A stretch of 64,000 bases of DNA from Isoetes taiwanensis (taxonomy: Eukaryota > Streptophyta > Lycopodiopsida > Isoetales > Isoetaceae), in the NCBI GenBank assembly GCA_021234155.1, contig JAJEKV010000058.1, positions 8,434,992 to 8,498,991 on the forward strand, in the 5' to 3' direction. Position 1 is the first letter of the stretch. Every line of letters begins with the position of its first letter. The notes below the pieces were generated by a model. That model made no database searches and had not been told where the DNA came from. It saw only the letters and a program-made list of their open reading frames with translations. The translations under genes were made by a program, and so were the position numbers. Shown here piece by piece: positions 21,401-31,072 of the stretch.

Positions 21401-22315
21401 ACCACAAACTTGACAGAGGTGCAATGGCAAATTCTGAAGGTGTAGTTCTGCAATGCAATGTGAATGTTCACATGTATCACATGTTATCCACCTTGATTGG
21501 CTATCCAGAGGGAGGGGTTCCCATTGGAGGCTCCATGTTAGAGTTGTCAAAGCAGCACCAAGAACTTAGTATGCACTATTTTTTTTTAAGATCGCTTCAA
21601 TTCAACTTACTGGTGCTTTCTCCAACTACCTTATAGATGCCAGTGAGCAATTTGGAAGGCGTGGCTGTAGCAAGCGCTTAGCAGCAACTGAGCGCTTATG
21701 CAAGTTGGAAGAAGAGCAAGGAGGTGCGATTGTCTTGACGGATAAAGAATCCATTATGCTTCATGTCATTTCCGAGTCAGCCTCGGCGACGAGATATTGT
21801 GTGGAAATGTATGCAGCATACTACAGTTGCCCAAGCGTATTTGGCCGCAGAGTTCTACCTTGCTAAGCATCATCCTGGCTTGTATAAGATCCTCCATCCG
21901 GCTGTCAGTGTAGATGAGGTTGTTGGACTTTTCCATGGAATTGAACCCCAAAGGGCACAATGGAGACACTGCAAGAAGTCGCCCTCATGCTTGTAAAGAA
22001 GAAGCAAGCGACTCTTCAAAAGTGGGTCGATGTAACGACAATGCAATTTGACAGAATCCAGGTGGCAGAGAAAGAAGAGTTGGAGCAAATTATCCAAGAT
22101 GTACGACGAGATGTCAGATTGCTCGGTTCCGTAGGTAGGCCTGCATCTATGAAGTTCAAAGGGTCTTATGCACAGTCCCAAGCTGCTGTGTGGGCACTTC
22201 TCTATCCATCTAGAGAGCCCGACCCACTTCGACAACAACCACCTCTCCATGCTGGAGGTAGGCCAAGGGGAGGAACAAGCATACGTTTGAAGTTTCCCTT
22301 GGATGAAGAAATATA
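21401..22315 (+). pseudogene. Unidentified two-exon gene next to a Ulp1-like gene
   Basis: Exon 1 ends at about 21568 (CNVNVHMYHMLSTLIGYPEG, then GGSMLELSKQHQEL) with a gtatgc donor. Exon 2 starts at 21637 after ttatag and restores phase (NASEQFGRRGCSKRL). It continues through VLTDKESIMLHV, a frameshift, then RRRDIVWKCMQHTTVAQAYL, a second shift near 21960, and a Lys/Glu-rich helical tail with EKEELEQIIQDVRRDVRLLG to a stop at 22313-22315. I do not recognise the family. The tail looks like a coiled coil. It is convergent with the Ulp1-type gene, an arrangement common in accessory genes of plant transposons. Two frameshifts suggest a decayed copy; the start is not determined. Confidence 0.4.
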
Positions 22316-22704
22316 GAAACGATGTTATGTTGTACTCTATTATGTTGCCTCATGACACTATGCTCCACATAATTTCTGTTGCATAACCCTTGTCTTTGTT
22401 AAATATGATTGCATCGTACATGCAAGAGACCAAAAAAAAGAAAAAGAAACAGACTTAAGTAAATGATAAATGTAAACAAGAAAGAACAAACTTAAGTATT
22501 TGATAAATGTAAGCAAGTGTCTCGATACATATAAGTCATCAACCCCTTGGCTTGTTACGAGACAACCGTAGTGCACATATAATAACGCAATAGCAGAGGA
22601 GAGAACTTGTCACTCTCCTCGGATCTGTGTGGAAGGGGAAAACCAATTCCATCCAATCTATAAAAGAAAACCATATGAAGTGGTTGGTATGGATACTTTC
22701 TAAG

Positions 22705-23741
22705 TCACATGCAAAGAAAAAAAGGTTTATTGTGATGTACATGAGCGGCACTAGACGAAGCTCCTTCAATGGAATTCTTGATGAAGAATCTATTTGCCAA
22801 CAAGCGCATGGTTAAAGCCACGTGGACGCCGCAACTGGTCGCATCAACCTGGCTAGGCACATCCATGTCCTGGATAACGAGAGGTGTAAGCCCATCTCGT
22901 ACCTCCTCGAATGCACCTCTAATCTACAGGTAAATCCTAAACATCCTGCATATGGATCTAGCATTAGCAAACATCCATTCCACTCATTCTACAAGCAATT
23001 TATGTACATGTTCAACTGGATAATGGTACAATGCTCACCACATTTCTCCACGCCTCGGGAATCAAAACACAACCAGGATGTTTGCACATCCTCGATGTCC
23101 CCAAGGACGAAGTAATCGTCAAGGTCCCGAGCGAGGATGTACAACCATCAATGAGAACTATCATGATACAAAGAGATGTCACATAAACATATAAACATGC
23201 ATACAATAAGATATGACATTCCGCTAACACTCACCCATGCACGACGGGCCCAAACACCACTCGTAGCCTACTCCAATCCACTGCTGGACCATAGGTATCA
23301 TAGAATAAAGGATCCAAGGATGATACACTCTCGTCATGGGTGGCATATCCTCCACGAAAGGGGTATGCACGTGTGTAGAACGTAGGTCCACAAACAAGAC
23401 ACGCCCATAATCCTCATCAGACAACAAGTGTCTAATAGTCCTACATGCATGCAAAGGATATATTAGAGAAAAATCAAGCATTGCATATAATAGACATGCC
23501 ACTGCACTTACACGATGTAGAATCGCATGTGCCAATCTCCCCACCAACTATCGTATGCAGCGTCAAGGAACTCGATCGTCAGCTCAATAGAACCATGTGG
23601 ACAAAGGCTCGACATGATCTGGACCCATGTCTCCTCCTGTATGCGTCTTTGAACAACATGGTACAAAAGACCATGTGCCAGCCACTCGTATGCTGTGGCA
23701 ATCTCCCTCACAATCCACAATCTCCCACGCAATCTGTATAG
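22705..23741 (-). pseudogene. Ulp1-type (C48) cysteine protease gene, degenerate
   Basis: Exons read on the minus strand. The first (about 23741-23509) contains YEWLAHGLLYHVVQRRIQEE and ends in a gtaagt donor. The second (about 23437-23237) has SDEDYGRVLFVDLRSTHVH and GVGYEWCLGPSC, then gtgagt. The third (about 23150-23045) has WLYILARDLDDYFV and WLCFDSRGVEK. The last (about 22930-22705) has VIQDMDVPSQVDATSCGVHV. The Q..D..SCGV block and the LCFDSRG aspartate are the Gln-Cys and Asp parts of the Ulp1 active site; the His-Trp that should precede LYI is disturbed (CATTGATGG). Ulp1 proteases remove SUMO-like modifiers. In plants such exons are often carried by MULE and CACTA transposons, which is the likely source here. 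Confidence 0.65.
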
Positions 23742-24217
23742 TGGAAATCATGCTTTTCCTTGTTTCTTTCACAGATATTTCTAAATTGGAGTGCTATAGA
23801 TCGGTCTAGGTTTTCCTCCAAAATCTTACCTTTAGATTTCTAAAAAAAAGAAGAAAAGAAAACTGGCTTTTGTTGCCACTGTCAATTGTGGAAACCGTTG
23901 GCGCTTCTGTTTTCCATGCTGCTTCTTGACGCAGTAGAATCGAATTTGCCGAGGAAACAACGAATTTTTATAACAATAGAATCGAATTTGCAGAGGAAAC
24001 GACATGCAAATTTACTGAGGAAACGACAGATTTACAAAGAAAATAGCATGGAAATTTACAGAGAAAACGGTCAAGGAATTCAACGGTTTTGATTTGGCTT
24101 CATGCACTCTTACAAAAATTTTACCTGTTGATTGCTTGAATCTATATCATTACGTAGCAGGGCAAATGCTTAGGAATGGAAGAATAATCTTGCTCTTGGT
24201 ATCCATGTTTTCTTGGC
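23742..24217. other. Spacer with short AATCGAATTTGC-type repeats
   Basis: Between about 23935 and 24080 the phrases GAATCGAATTTGC, GAGGAAACGAC and AAATTTAC recur in varied order, giving a small irregular repeat. Nothing else is recognised. Confidence 0.45.
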
Positions 24218-24968
24218 GTGTATTCTTACCGGGTGCTGGCTATTCATGACACACTGCCCCCTTCAGGCAAGTGGTCTCTGCAGCTTCCGGATTCTCGATG
24301 GCACTCGGTGTGGACGTGGACATGGAGCTCACTTCCCCCACCGAAGGTTAGGGTGCTTCTGTGGCAGGTGGTGCACCGCTGTATCAGGGTGAATGCCCTT
24401 GTGAGTCAGTTTAGGCCGGGTGTGAACCCTCTCTGTCCTTGTTGTGGCCTTCATCGTGAGACTGTGGAGCATTGTCTGGTTTTATGCCCTCACTTGCAGG
24501 CTGCCTGGGATTGGGTTAGGGCTCTGTTTCAGGTGAGATTGACTAGCCAGCAGTTGCTGCTTCATGTGTATCCTGGTGCTTGGCCGCTCTTGCGGCAGCA
24601 AGCCTTGCATCTGTGCGTGGCTTGGTTGGTGTGGCTGATTTGGAAGCGGCGGCGGTTGTGGATCTTTCAGGGGATTCAGCAGCCTGCAGCCTCTCTGATT
24701 CCTCGACTTAGGTACAAGCTATTTCAAAGCTTTCTGGTGTTCCCGGGATTAGTAGAGCGGAAGTTTGCCATTTGACGGGGCTTCTTTGGTGTTGTAGATG
24801 GTGATGGTCAGTTTGTACAGCAGTAGAGTTGCAGTTTTTCTGTGAGTTTGTTGTGGAGTGTCGAGGTATCGCTGTCTCTTTGGGGCAGTTCTCCTTCCTC
24901 CTCACTTGCTTTGTAACATTACCATTCTTTTAATATATTGATGACACAGTTCTTCAAAAAAAAAAAAG
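24218..24968 (+). mobile_element. 5'-truncated LINE, zf-RVT end with poly(A)
   Basis: One open frame of about 185 codons encodes the C-terminal reverse-transcriptase zinc-binding region of plant LINE ORF2: PPPKVRVLLWQVVHRCI, then NPLCPCCGLHRETVEHCLVL (Cys-Cys-His-Cys pattern), then VWLIWKRRRLWIF. It is followed by a 3' untranslated part and an A-tract at about 24957-24968. The reverse transcriptase and endonuclease are missing, as in most LINE copies. It is clearly more GC-rich than the DNA around it. I could not define a convincing target duplication. Confidence 0.8.
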
Positions 24969-27420
24969 CTTGCTGGGATTCACGAATAACAATCAAGAAT
25001 TTAATAGGTTTCTTATTGCCTAAAAGATGAAAGAAAATAACGATTCTTGCGGACCTATTTGGGTGCAAACCAACAGGTATGAACTGCTTCAACAGCTGTA
25101 TCCTGTAGTCCCCGCCATGGAAACCCTGCAAAAATTATAAAAAGGATGGGCAATGGTCCTAAAAATCCAGAAATTGAACACACAATAGTTACCTCTTATC
25201 TAATCAAGACTAGAAATTAGCATCAGTTGCAAAAAACGCCCAAGGAAGAGTAAGGAACTGCCGTCTCCTTCCTAATTTTCTACAAAATAAAAAATGCTTC
25301 AGGAACTCCAGAAATCGAAGGGAATATTGGCTTCTTCATATCTACCTAATTGAAACTTAAACCACAATCACTACAGCCGTTCTTGAATCAAAAAACCAAT
25401 TCCTGAATAGAAACACTTTGTAGAAACACTTCTGAATCGTCTAAAACATTTCCTGATCGCCTGAAGCACGTCCTAATTCTCGTTACAGGAAAGAAATCGC
25501 CGGAACAAGAGGTAAGACAAAAAAAATTCCTTTCTCTAAAAAGCTATTCAAGAATAGCCGTAGGAATTAATTTCTAAGAATTAATTATTTCCCCCCCAAA
25601 AAAATATATTTTTTATGGAAACCCTTCCTTGCTTCAATATGTAGAAACCCTTCCTGATTTCATGGAAATTCTTAAGGGTTTCTATATCGAAGCCCGGAAG
25701 GGTTTCCACTGATTTATTTAATAACCCAAATCGGGCGGAGATAGTGTGAGCGCTCTACTTCATATCCCTGAGTCTGTCATCTGATAGTCTTCCTTTGCCA
25801 AGTTCTGGGCCTCGCTTTCTTGGAGCATCCATATAATCCTCTACAAAAAATAAGTACCATTAGAAATTATGTTGATCAGTGGTATCTTCATTGGCTTCAA
25901 GTTAATTACTGACCTCTCTATCGGCTTCATGAAGCAGCCATATGTTCTGTCTCGCTATGTATAACTCAAAGTTAGGCTGTAACATATTTTTTCTTACATC
26001 GCACTGGTCTTGAGTGGGCGCAAATCTGTATTGCGCGTATTGAAAATAAAGTAGCAGTTAGTATGCGAAATGCGAAAGCCTCAGATAGATCATTACAAAC
26101 GACTCAAATACTTACAAAATCAGCCTCGAATCCTGATTGGCCAGAACTACCAAACCGATAATTCACTAGTTGCTATGCAATTCTAGCACTACACATGTAA
26201 AAAGTCTTAAAAGAGGGAATAAAATATTGCAAGCTAAATAAAGCAAACTTACACTGTGGCATCCTTCTACTATGCATGTCTATCTGGTTCTGCATCATCT
26301 GTCGTGATCTCTCAAAGGGCCCACTCCCATGCCTCGTCAGGGATACTTTTTCGCTTAGAAGTTCCCTCTTCTAGATGCTTCGTAACCTCCTTCATGTTAG
26401 AGCCATGGCTTCTGAAAAAAAAAGAACGCTAATAGAATAAGAATTTCAATGAAGATAGTTGAAGTTTAATAAAATTGAAGACAATGATAACACACTTATG
26501 GATCTCAGATAACCTGTGCCGTATAAAGGACTCCGAGACATCTCCATGTATTTTCTTAACCTCACGTATCACCTGCATTTAAGTATGAGATACAAACACC
26601 TTTAACTAAGTATAAAGAGAGTGATTGATGTAAGAAATGATGAGTAAAGCATTTCACCAGCTCAATATACTCAGATTCTTGCTCTTTCATTTTCTTGTGA
26701 GGTGCTTTTCAATAAAAATGATCGTGCGCTATATTTTTTATAGTCCTGCGTAAGGCCCTATCTCCTGGTCCAAACTTTGGCTTCCTGTCGGGCTTACCAC
26801 GGTACATCTAGTGAGGTCTCTAATATCCTATAATTATTGATCATCACAAGTTAGGATTTAAGGACATCAGCCTGTTTATACCAGGCAAGAGCATTAAAAG
26901 GCAAAGGCAAGGCATAACTATTGAAATCTTAGCAACAGGGCTCGAATTTAACCTGGAAAAAATGCCGCCCTAAGTTTAATGTTACTAGATTAAAGTCATT
27001 TTAACCCCTTTTTAAAAATATTCTCTTGATATTTTTGCAAAAATTGCTGGAATGAAATTTAAATCCTATTCCTATCCCCCGAAAAACCTTCGGGGAGGGT
27101 TTTTTTTTAACTCAGGCAGTAATACGCTTGCTGCGCCTCCTTTTTTTGTCCCATAGGCTGATTGGTCTCCGTGGACCGTAAAAATTCTATTCTATTCCTA
27201 TTTAACGACCATGCTTAGAAGACTCAGAGAATCCACCTTACCTTTTAAGTGATTGTTTCTCGGAACTAAATACTATATCTTCTTTGTAATATATATACTT
27301 TTTTCATGATTCTTGAATTCTTCTTTATCGAGTTTTGAAGTTTTTTGATGGAACCTTAGAAGATCTGCATAGTCCATGCAACAAGCCCTAGAAAAGCCAT
27401 TTCACATGTTCGTCAATCCT
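24969..27420. other. AT-rich region with possible decayed minus-strand exons
   Basis: Mostly AT-rich. On the minus strand between 26808 and about 25730 several short stretches look like exons separated by introns: MYRGKPDRKPKFGPGDRAL (26808 downwards), VIREVKKIHGDVSESFIRHR (about 26575-26515), EVTKHLEEGTSKRKS (about 26390) and MDAPRKRGPELGKG (about 25835). I do not recognise a family, and stops occur between the pieces. It may be a worn transposon accessory gene. Elsewhere nothing is seen. Confidence 0.3.
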
Positions 27421-27547
27421 GAACATCTTCTATGAAATTGCAGAAAAAAATCCCCCGATGTCAAAGGTGTCCTTTATAATTCACGAACATCTTCTATGAA
27501 ATTGCAAAAAAAAAACCCCGACGTCAAAGGCGTCCTTTATAATTTAC
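27421..27547. repeat. 64-bp tandem duplication
   Basis: Two adjacent units starting GAACATCTTCTATGAAATTG (27421 and 27485), each running to CCTTTATAATT(C/T)AC. They differ mainly in an A-tract and two CG positions (GATGTC/GACGTC, GGTGTC/GGCGTC). Confidence 0.85.
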
Positions 27548-27564
27548 GAAAAAAACCACTGGGT

Positions 27565-27705
27565 TTCATTCTGCCTTCCCATCCAATCAGGTTATGACAC
27601 GTGGCAAGTTTTCTTTATCTGAAAGTCGCAACCTTTATAATTCACGTTCATTCTGCCTTCCCATCCAATCAAGTTACGACACGTGGCAAGTTTTCTTTAT
27701 CTGAA
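27565..27705. promoter_or_regulatory. Duplicated CCAAT / G-box / TTATC module
   Basis: Two 59-bp direct repeats (27565-27623 and 27647-27705, about 82 bp apart) each contain CCATCCAATCA, GACACGTGGCAAG (a G-box, CACGTGG) and CTTTATC (reverse of GATAAAG, I-box-like). This combination is typical of light-responsive plant promoters, but no gene starts within the next few hundred bases; a MULE begins at 27801. The promoter role is inference. Confidence 0.45.
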
Positions 27706-28689
27706 GAGTGGCAGATTTTTACCTTCCTTCAATCGATTTTACCCTGCATTCCATTGATCTTACCTTGCATTCAACAGCAGAATGAAGCCCAATGGACCCT
27801 GGGTGAAAATATCCTTACCCTGGTTTTGGTTGATTCCATCGCGGTGAAACTCTCCCGCGGAATCACTAACCCTCCCGCAACGGGATCCGTTCCGGAGGGC
27901 CCGTTTTTCGTACCTGACAGTACGGCAATAAATTCAATACCGTCCCGCGGAATCACAACGGTAGAATACTACCGGACGGAATCACCGCTCTGTTATTCCA
28001 TGCTACGGAATCACCATTTGAAATATAAAACTAAAAAATTCAAAATTTTTACGTCCTTTTCTTCTTGGAGGTTTTTTCAGCCACTACAGTGTCGGCTATG
28101 GCGGCTTGCTCCAGGCGATCTTCCTTCTTTTCTTTTCTTGTTATCGTTTTACTTTCTTCTACAGATCCGGAATGGTGGCTATGGTGGAAAACATTTGGTG
28201 CTTCTTTTTAAGAGCTATTTCGTGTATATAATTTCATTTCTGACATGCATGGCGCATCCTTGTCTTCTTTCCTTTTTCTGCATTCATAGCCCATAAGCTC
28301 CGATTCTCTGCGCATTCACTCTTTTTGGCATTAAACTTTTCTTTCTTTGCCCTTTCTACCATCGCCCATTTGTCCAATGCATGCATAAAAAGCAGCAGAT
28401 CCGCCAAGAGTAGGGCCAAGCCCGTTCTTTTCTGCCTCCGAAGGGTCTTGTTCATACCCTTTTTTTTCCTGGCTATGGCTATGTCTTCGTCTTCTTCGCT
28501 GCGCCTTTTCCTCTTTTTCGCTTTTATTCTTGGGTCAAATCTATGCAAGAAATCGTGGCTCATTCCAAAACTCATGTTACTTTGTTTTCGAATAAGAAAT
28601 TGGCCCCAAAATCGCATCACAAATCCGGTAGAAAAAGAAAACGAGGTCGCCCATGATCCAAAAAAAAAATCTTAGTTTGATGCATAGGG

Positions 28690-29212
28690 ATGCCCCTTCG
28701 CCGCCCTTTAGATCCGGTGGTATGCAACGGTGGCATCCCTAAATCTAAACAGCTGAAAAGGGACGAGACAAGGGTGTCCGCCATAGCATCAAGACTCAAA
28801 GCTGGCAAGAAATGGCGCCAAACACGGCGACTTGAAGCCGCCATGTGCGAAAAAGATCAAATCCTAACAACCGGAGTTTTTGGACACCCTTAAGATCCGG
28901 GTTTGGTGGATGGAAGCGGCGAGTTTTTTTGTGACTTTAGGTGTTGGAACTCCGGGCAAGAACAGTAAATCTGGTAGCAGATACAGGCAGCGATGTGGTA
29001 TGGCTTCAATGTTTGCCATGCACACAATGCTACGGCCAAAACGACCCATTATTTGATCCGTCCGTTTCTTCTTCTTTTTCGGCTTTAAGCTGTGGCACAT
29101 CACTCTGTCAAGAGCTCCAGATCAGAGGATGCCGCCGGAACCATATTTATCGAGGGATAAATGCTGGATTCGTCGGATTAAACCAGAAGGAGGCCAAAAA
29201 TAAGCCCGTTCT
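28690..29212 (+). pseudogene. Nepenthesin-like aspartic protease fragment captured by the MULE
   Basis: Readable pieces, in the order of an A1 (nepenthesin/ASPG-like) protease: LKRDETRVSAIASRLKAG (about 28757-28810, the usual prosegment helix), GLVDGSGEFFVTLGVGTPG (about 28900-28960), then in another frame VADTGSDVVWLQCLPCTQCY (about 28975-29035), which contains the first catalytic DTGS, then DPSVSSSFSALSCGTSLC. A frameshift between GVGTPG and VADTGSD and the absence of the second catalytic half show it is non-functional. Parent-gene introns cannot be judged. Capture of such exons is typical of Pack-MULEs. Confidence 0.8.
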
Positions 29213-29420
29213 TGGTAATTTAAACATAACTTTTACTTGGCCGGAGCCTATATTCACACAACCCCAAACGGAAAAAGGATAAAAAAATAAGCCAAGGATC
29301 AAAAAAAGGGAGCAGGGGCGGGATTGGGTTTTTTACATCAGGGTGAGGAATCTGTGAGAAGATTTTTTAAGGAATCCTTTTGTCTGGATACTTTGAATAT
29401 CGTCGGGCGGAATGCATTCG

Positions 29421-29925
29421 TGGTGATTCCATCTTGAAGAATCTTCCATTTGTGATTTCACCGGGCAGAATCCCATGGTTGTGATTCCATCTGGCGGAAT
29501 AGCAATGTTGTGATTCTGTCTGGCGGGATACGTAAATGGTAATTCCATCTCACGGAATCAGACGTTCGTGATTCCATCTGGCGGAATAACATGGTTGTGA
29601 TTCCGTCTGGCGGAATAGCACGATTGTGATTCCACGGGGGAGAATATTATCGTACGTGGTGATTCTACGGGGGAGAATATTACGGTATGCAGTGATTCCA
29701 CCCCGCAGGATCAATTCCATGTGATTCTGTCGCATAGAATAAAAGGTTGGTGATTCCATCCAGCGGTATTTCGCAGACGTGATTTCGCCGGAAGGTATAA
29801 GATGGAGCCTGTCAGGTACGGATAACGGGGCAGGTACGGATAACGGGGCAGGAGGGTACGGATAACGGGGCAGGAGGGTTAGTGATTCCACGGGAGAGTA
29901 TCACCGCGATGGAATCACCAAAACC
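29421..29925. repeat. MULE subterminal array of GTGATTCC units
   Basis: About fourteen units spaced roughly 25-35 bp follow the pattern GTGATTCCATCTGGCGGAAT, with variants. A TACGGATAACGGGGCAG triplication lies at about 29817-29875. The left end has only a few counterparts (GGAATCAC at about 27870, 27950, 27980 and 28005). The organisation resembles subterminal transposase-binding repeats. Confidence 0.8.
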
Positions 29926-29955
29926 AGGGTAAGGATATTTTCACCCATGGACCCT

Positions 29956-31072
29956 TATACATAAACACCAATTGTACGGGGCTCTAGACAAGAATGAAAA
30001 AAATGAAACCTGAAACGAGATTTTGCGCGTGCAGCAGCTACAACATATCTAGCAATATCTAGCAAGTAGGTAGGCTATTTTGAATTTTAAAAAATTGGGT
30101 AGGGTAAAAAGGATGGGGCACGAAAAGCTGGAGTCTGGCGATATTTCTTTTAAATAGCTCCTTCTCGACTATTCCTATTTTTCTTCTATCCATTAAGTAC
30201 GACCTTACACAGCCGACCACACCTTTTAATAAACTTATTTTTAGACGGACAGCTAAAAACTGATGTGGGACTCCTTCATTGGCCATCATCTCAAAATTTG
30301 AAACTCGTTCTTCCCTCGCATTACAACTTACCCATCCAAATCGAAGCCTGCCTCCGCACTAGATCCGATTGAAGCCCTGCATTCCTCATCAATTTAATCT
30401 GTTTAATCCGCCATCCTGCACAGACATATTATTCATACTCATTCTCAGCTCCAGCATTTTATTGATATAAATTTTGCCTCTTGTTCTTCATGCTCTGTTC
30501 TGCTCAGAAAACTTCTCAAGTTCAGTCTAGTGGCTAGATTATCCAAGCATATAAAGTTTTTGAACATGGATTCTGAAGCAAATATTCTGCGCACAGAAGC
30601 TGGTTGAACCTGAGCTCGCATATTCTTTCTGTTTGTTGCAAGGTAAATAGTCAAAACAGTACTTACTTTTGATTTAATGCCCACCTCAGTACTGTTTCAA
30701 GAAAATCCGGCATAGCAGATTGGAGTTTCAATGCAGTTTGTGTTGATATTAATAGAACATGTCTGTTTCCTGTTTAGAATAAGGAAATTAGACCCTAAAA
30801 AGTCTATCTAGGTAAACATTCGTAACAGTTTATGTTTCTGCTCTACCGCAACTTTGTAACAGTTTGTAACGCCTAGTTTCTGGTATGCCTGAAGCTTGGA
30901 GCGTTTTGGCTTGCCTTCATTATACTTTTCAGACTCTGCTGTTCTAGTCAAAACCTGTTTGGATTTAATGAGGCTAGCTAGAATGAGGCGGACAACATGA
31001 TCATTTCTATTTTACGATGCACTGTGGCGGATTCATCATAGATTGTAGTTTGTATCAGGATATTTACAAGAG
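29956..31072. other. Upstream region of the IQD gene
   Basis: Intergenic DNA leading to the IQD start. From about 30300 it turns pyrimidine-rich and could include a 5' untranslated exon and intron (several gta and cag sites), but I cannot place the transcription start. No other gene seen. Confidence 0.45.

Larger units (their letters stand above)
27801..29946. mobile_element. Mutator-like element (Pack-MULE) with 9-bp target duplication
   Basis: The termini are inverted (GGGTGAAAATATCC at 27801 and its complement ending at 29946), with homology continuing for roughly 130 bp inward. It is flanked by a perfect 9-bp direct repeat ATGGACCCT at 27792-27800 and 29947-29955, the hallmark of MULEs. 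At 2146 bp it has no transposase but carries host gene sequence, including part of an aspartic protease, so it is a non-autonomous Pack-MULE. Right-end subterminal DNA is an array of GTGATTCC-centred units. The intact target duplication suggests a fairly recent insertion. Confidence 0.92.

Noticed and set aside
21870-22250. Minus-strand open frame opposite the unidentified gene
   Set aside because: The plus-strand reading has splice sites that restore phase and a plausible helical protein; the minus frame looks like its shadow.
24140-24230. Target-site duplication for the LINE ending at 24968 (CTTGCT near 24190 and 24970)
   Set aside because: Only about six matching bases and no defined 5' end; too weak to call.
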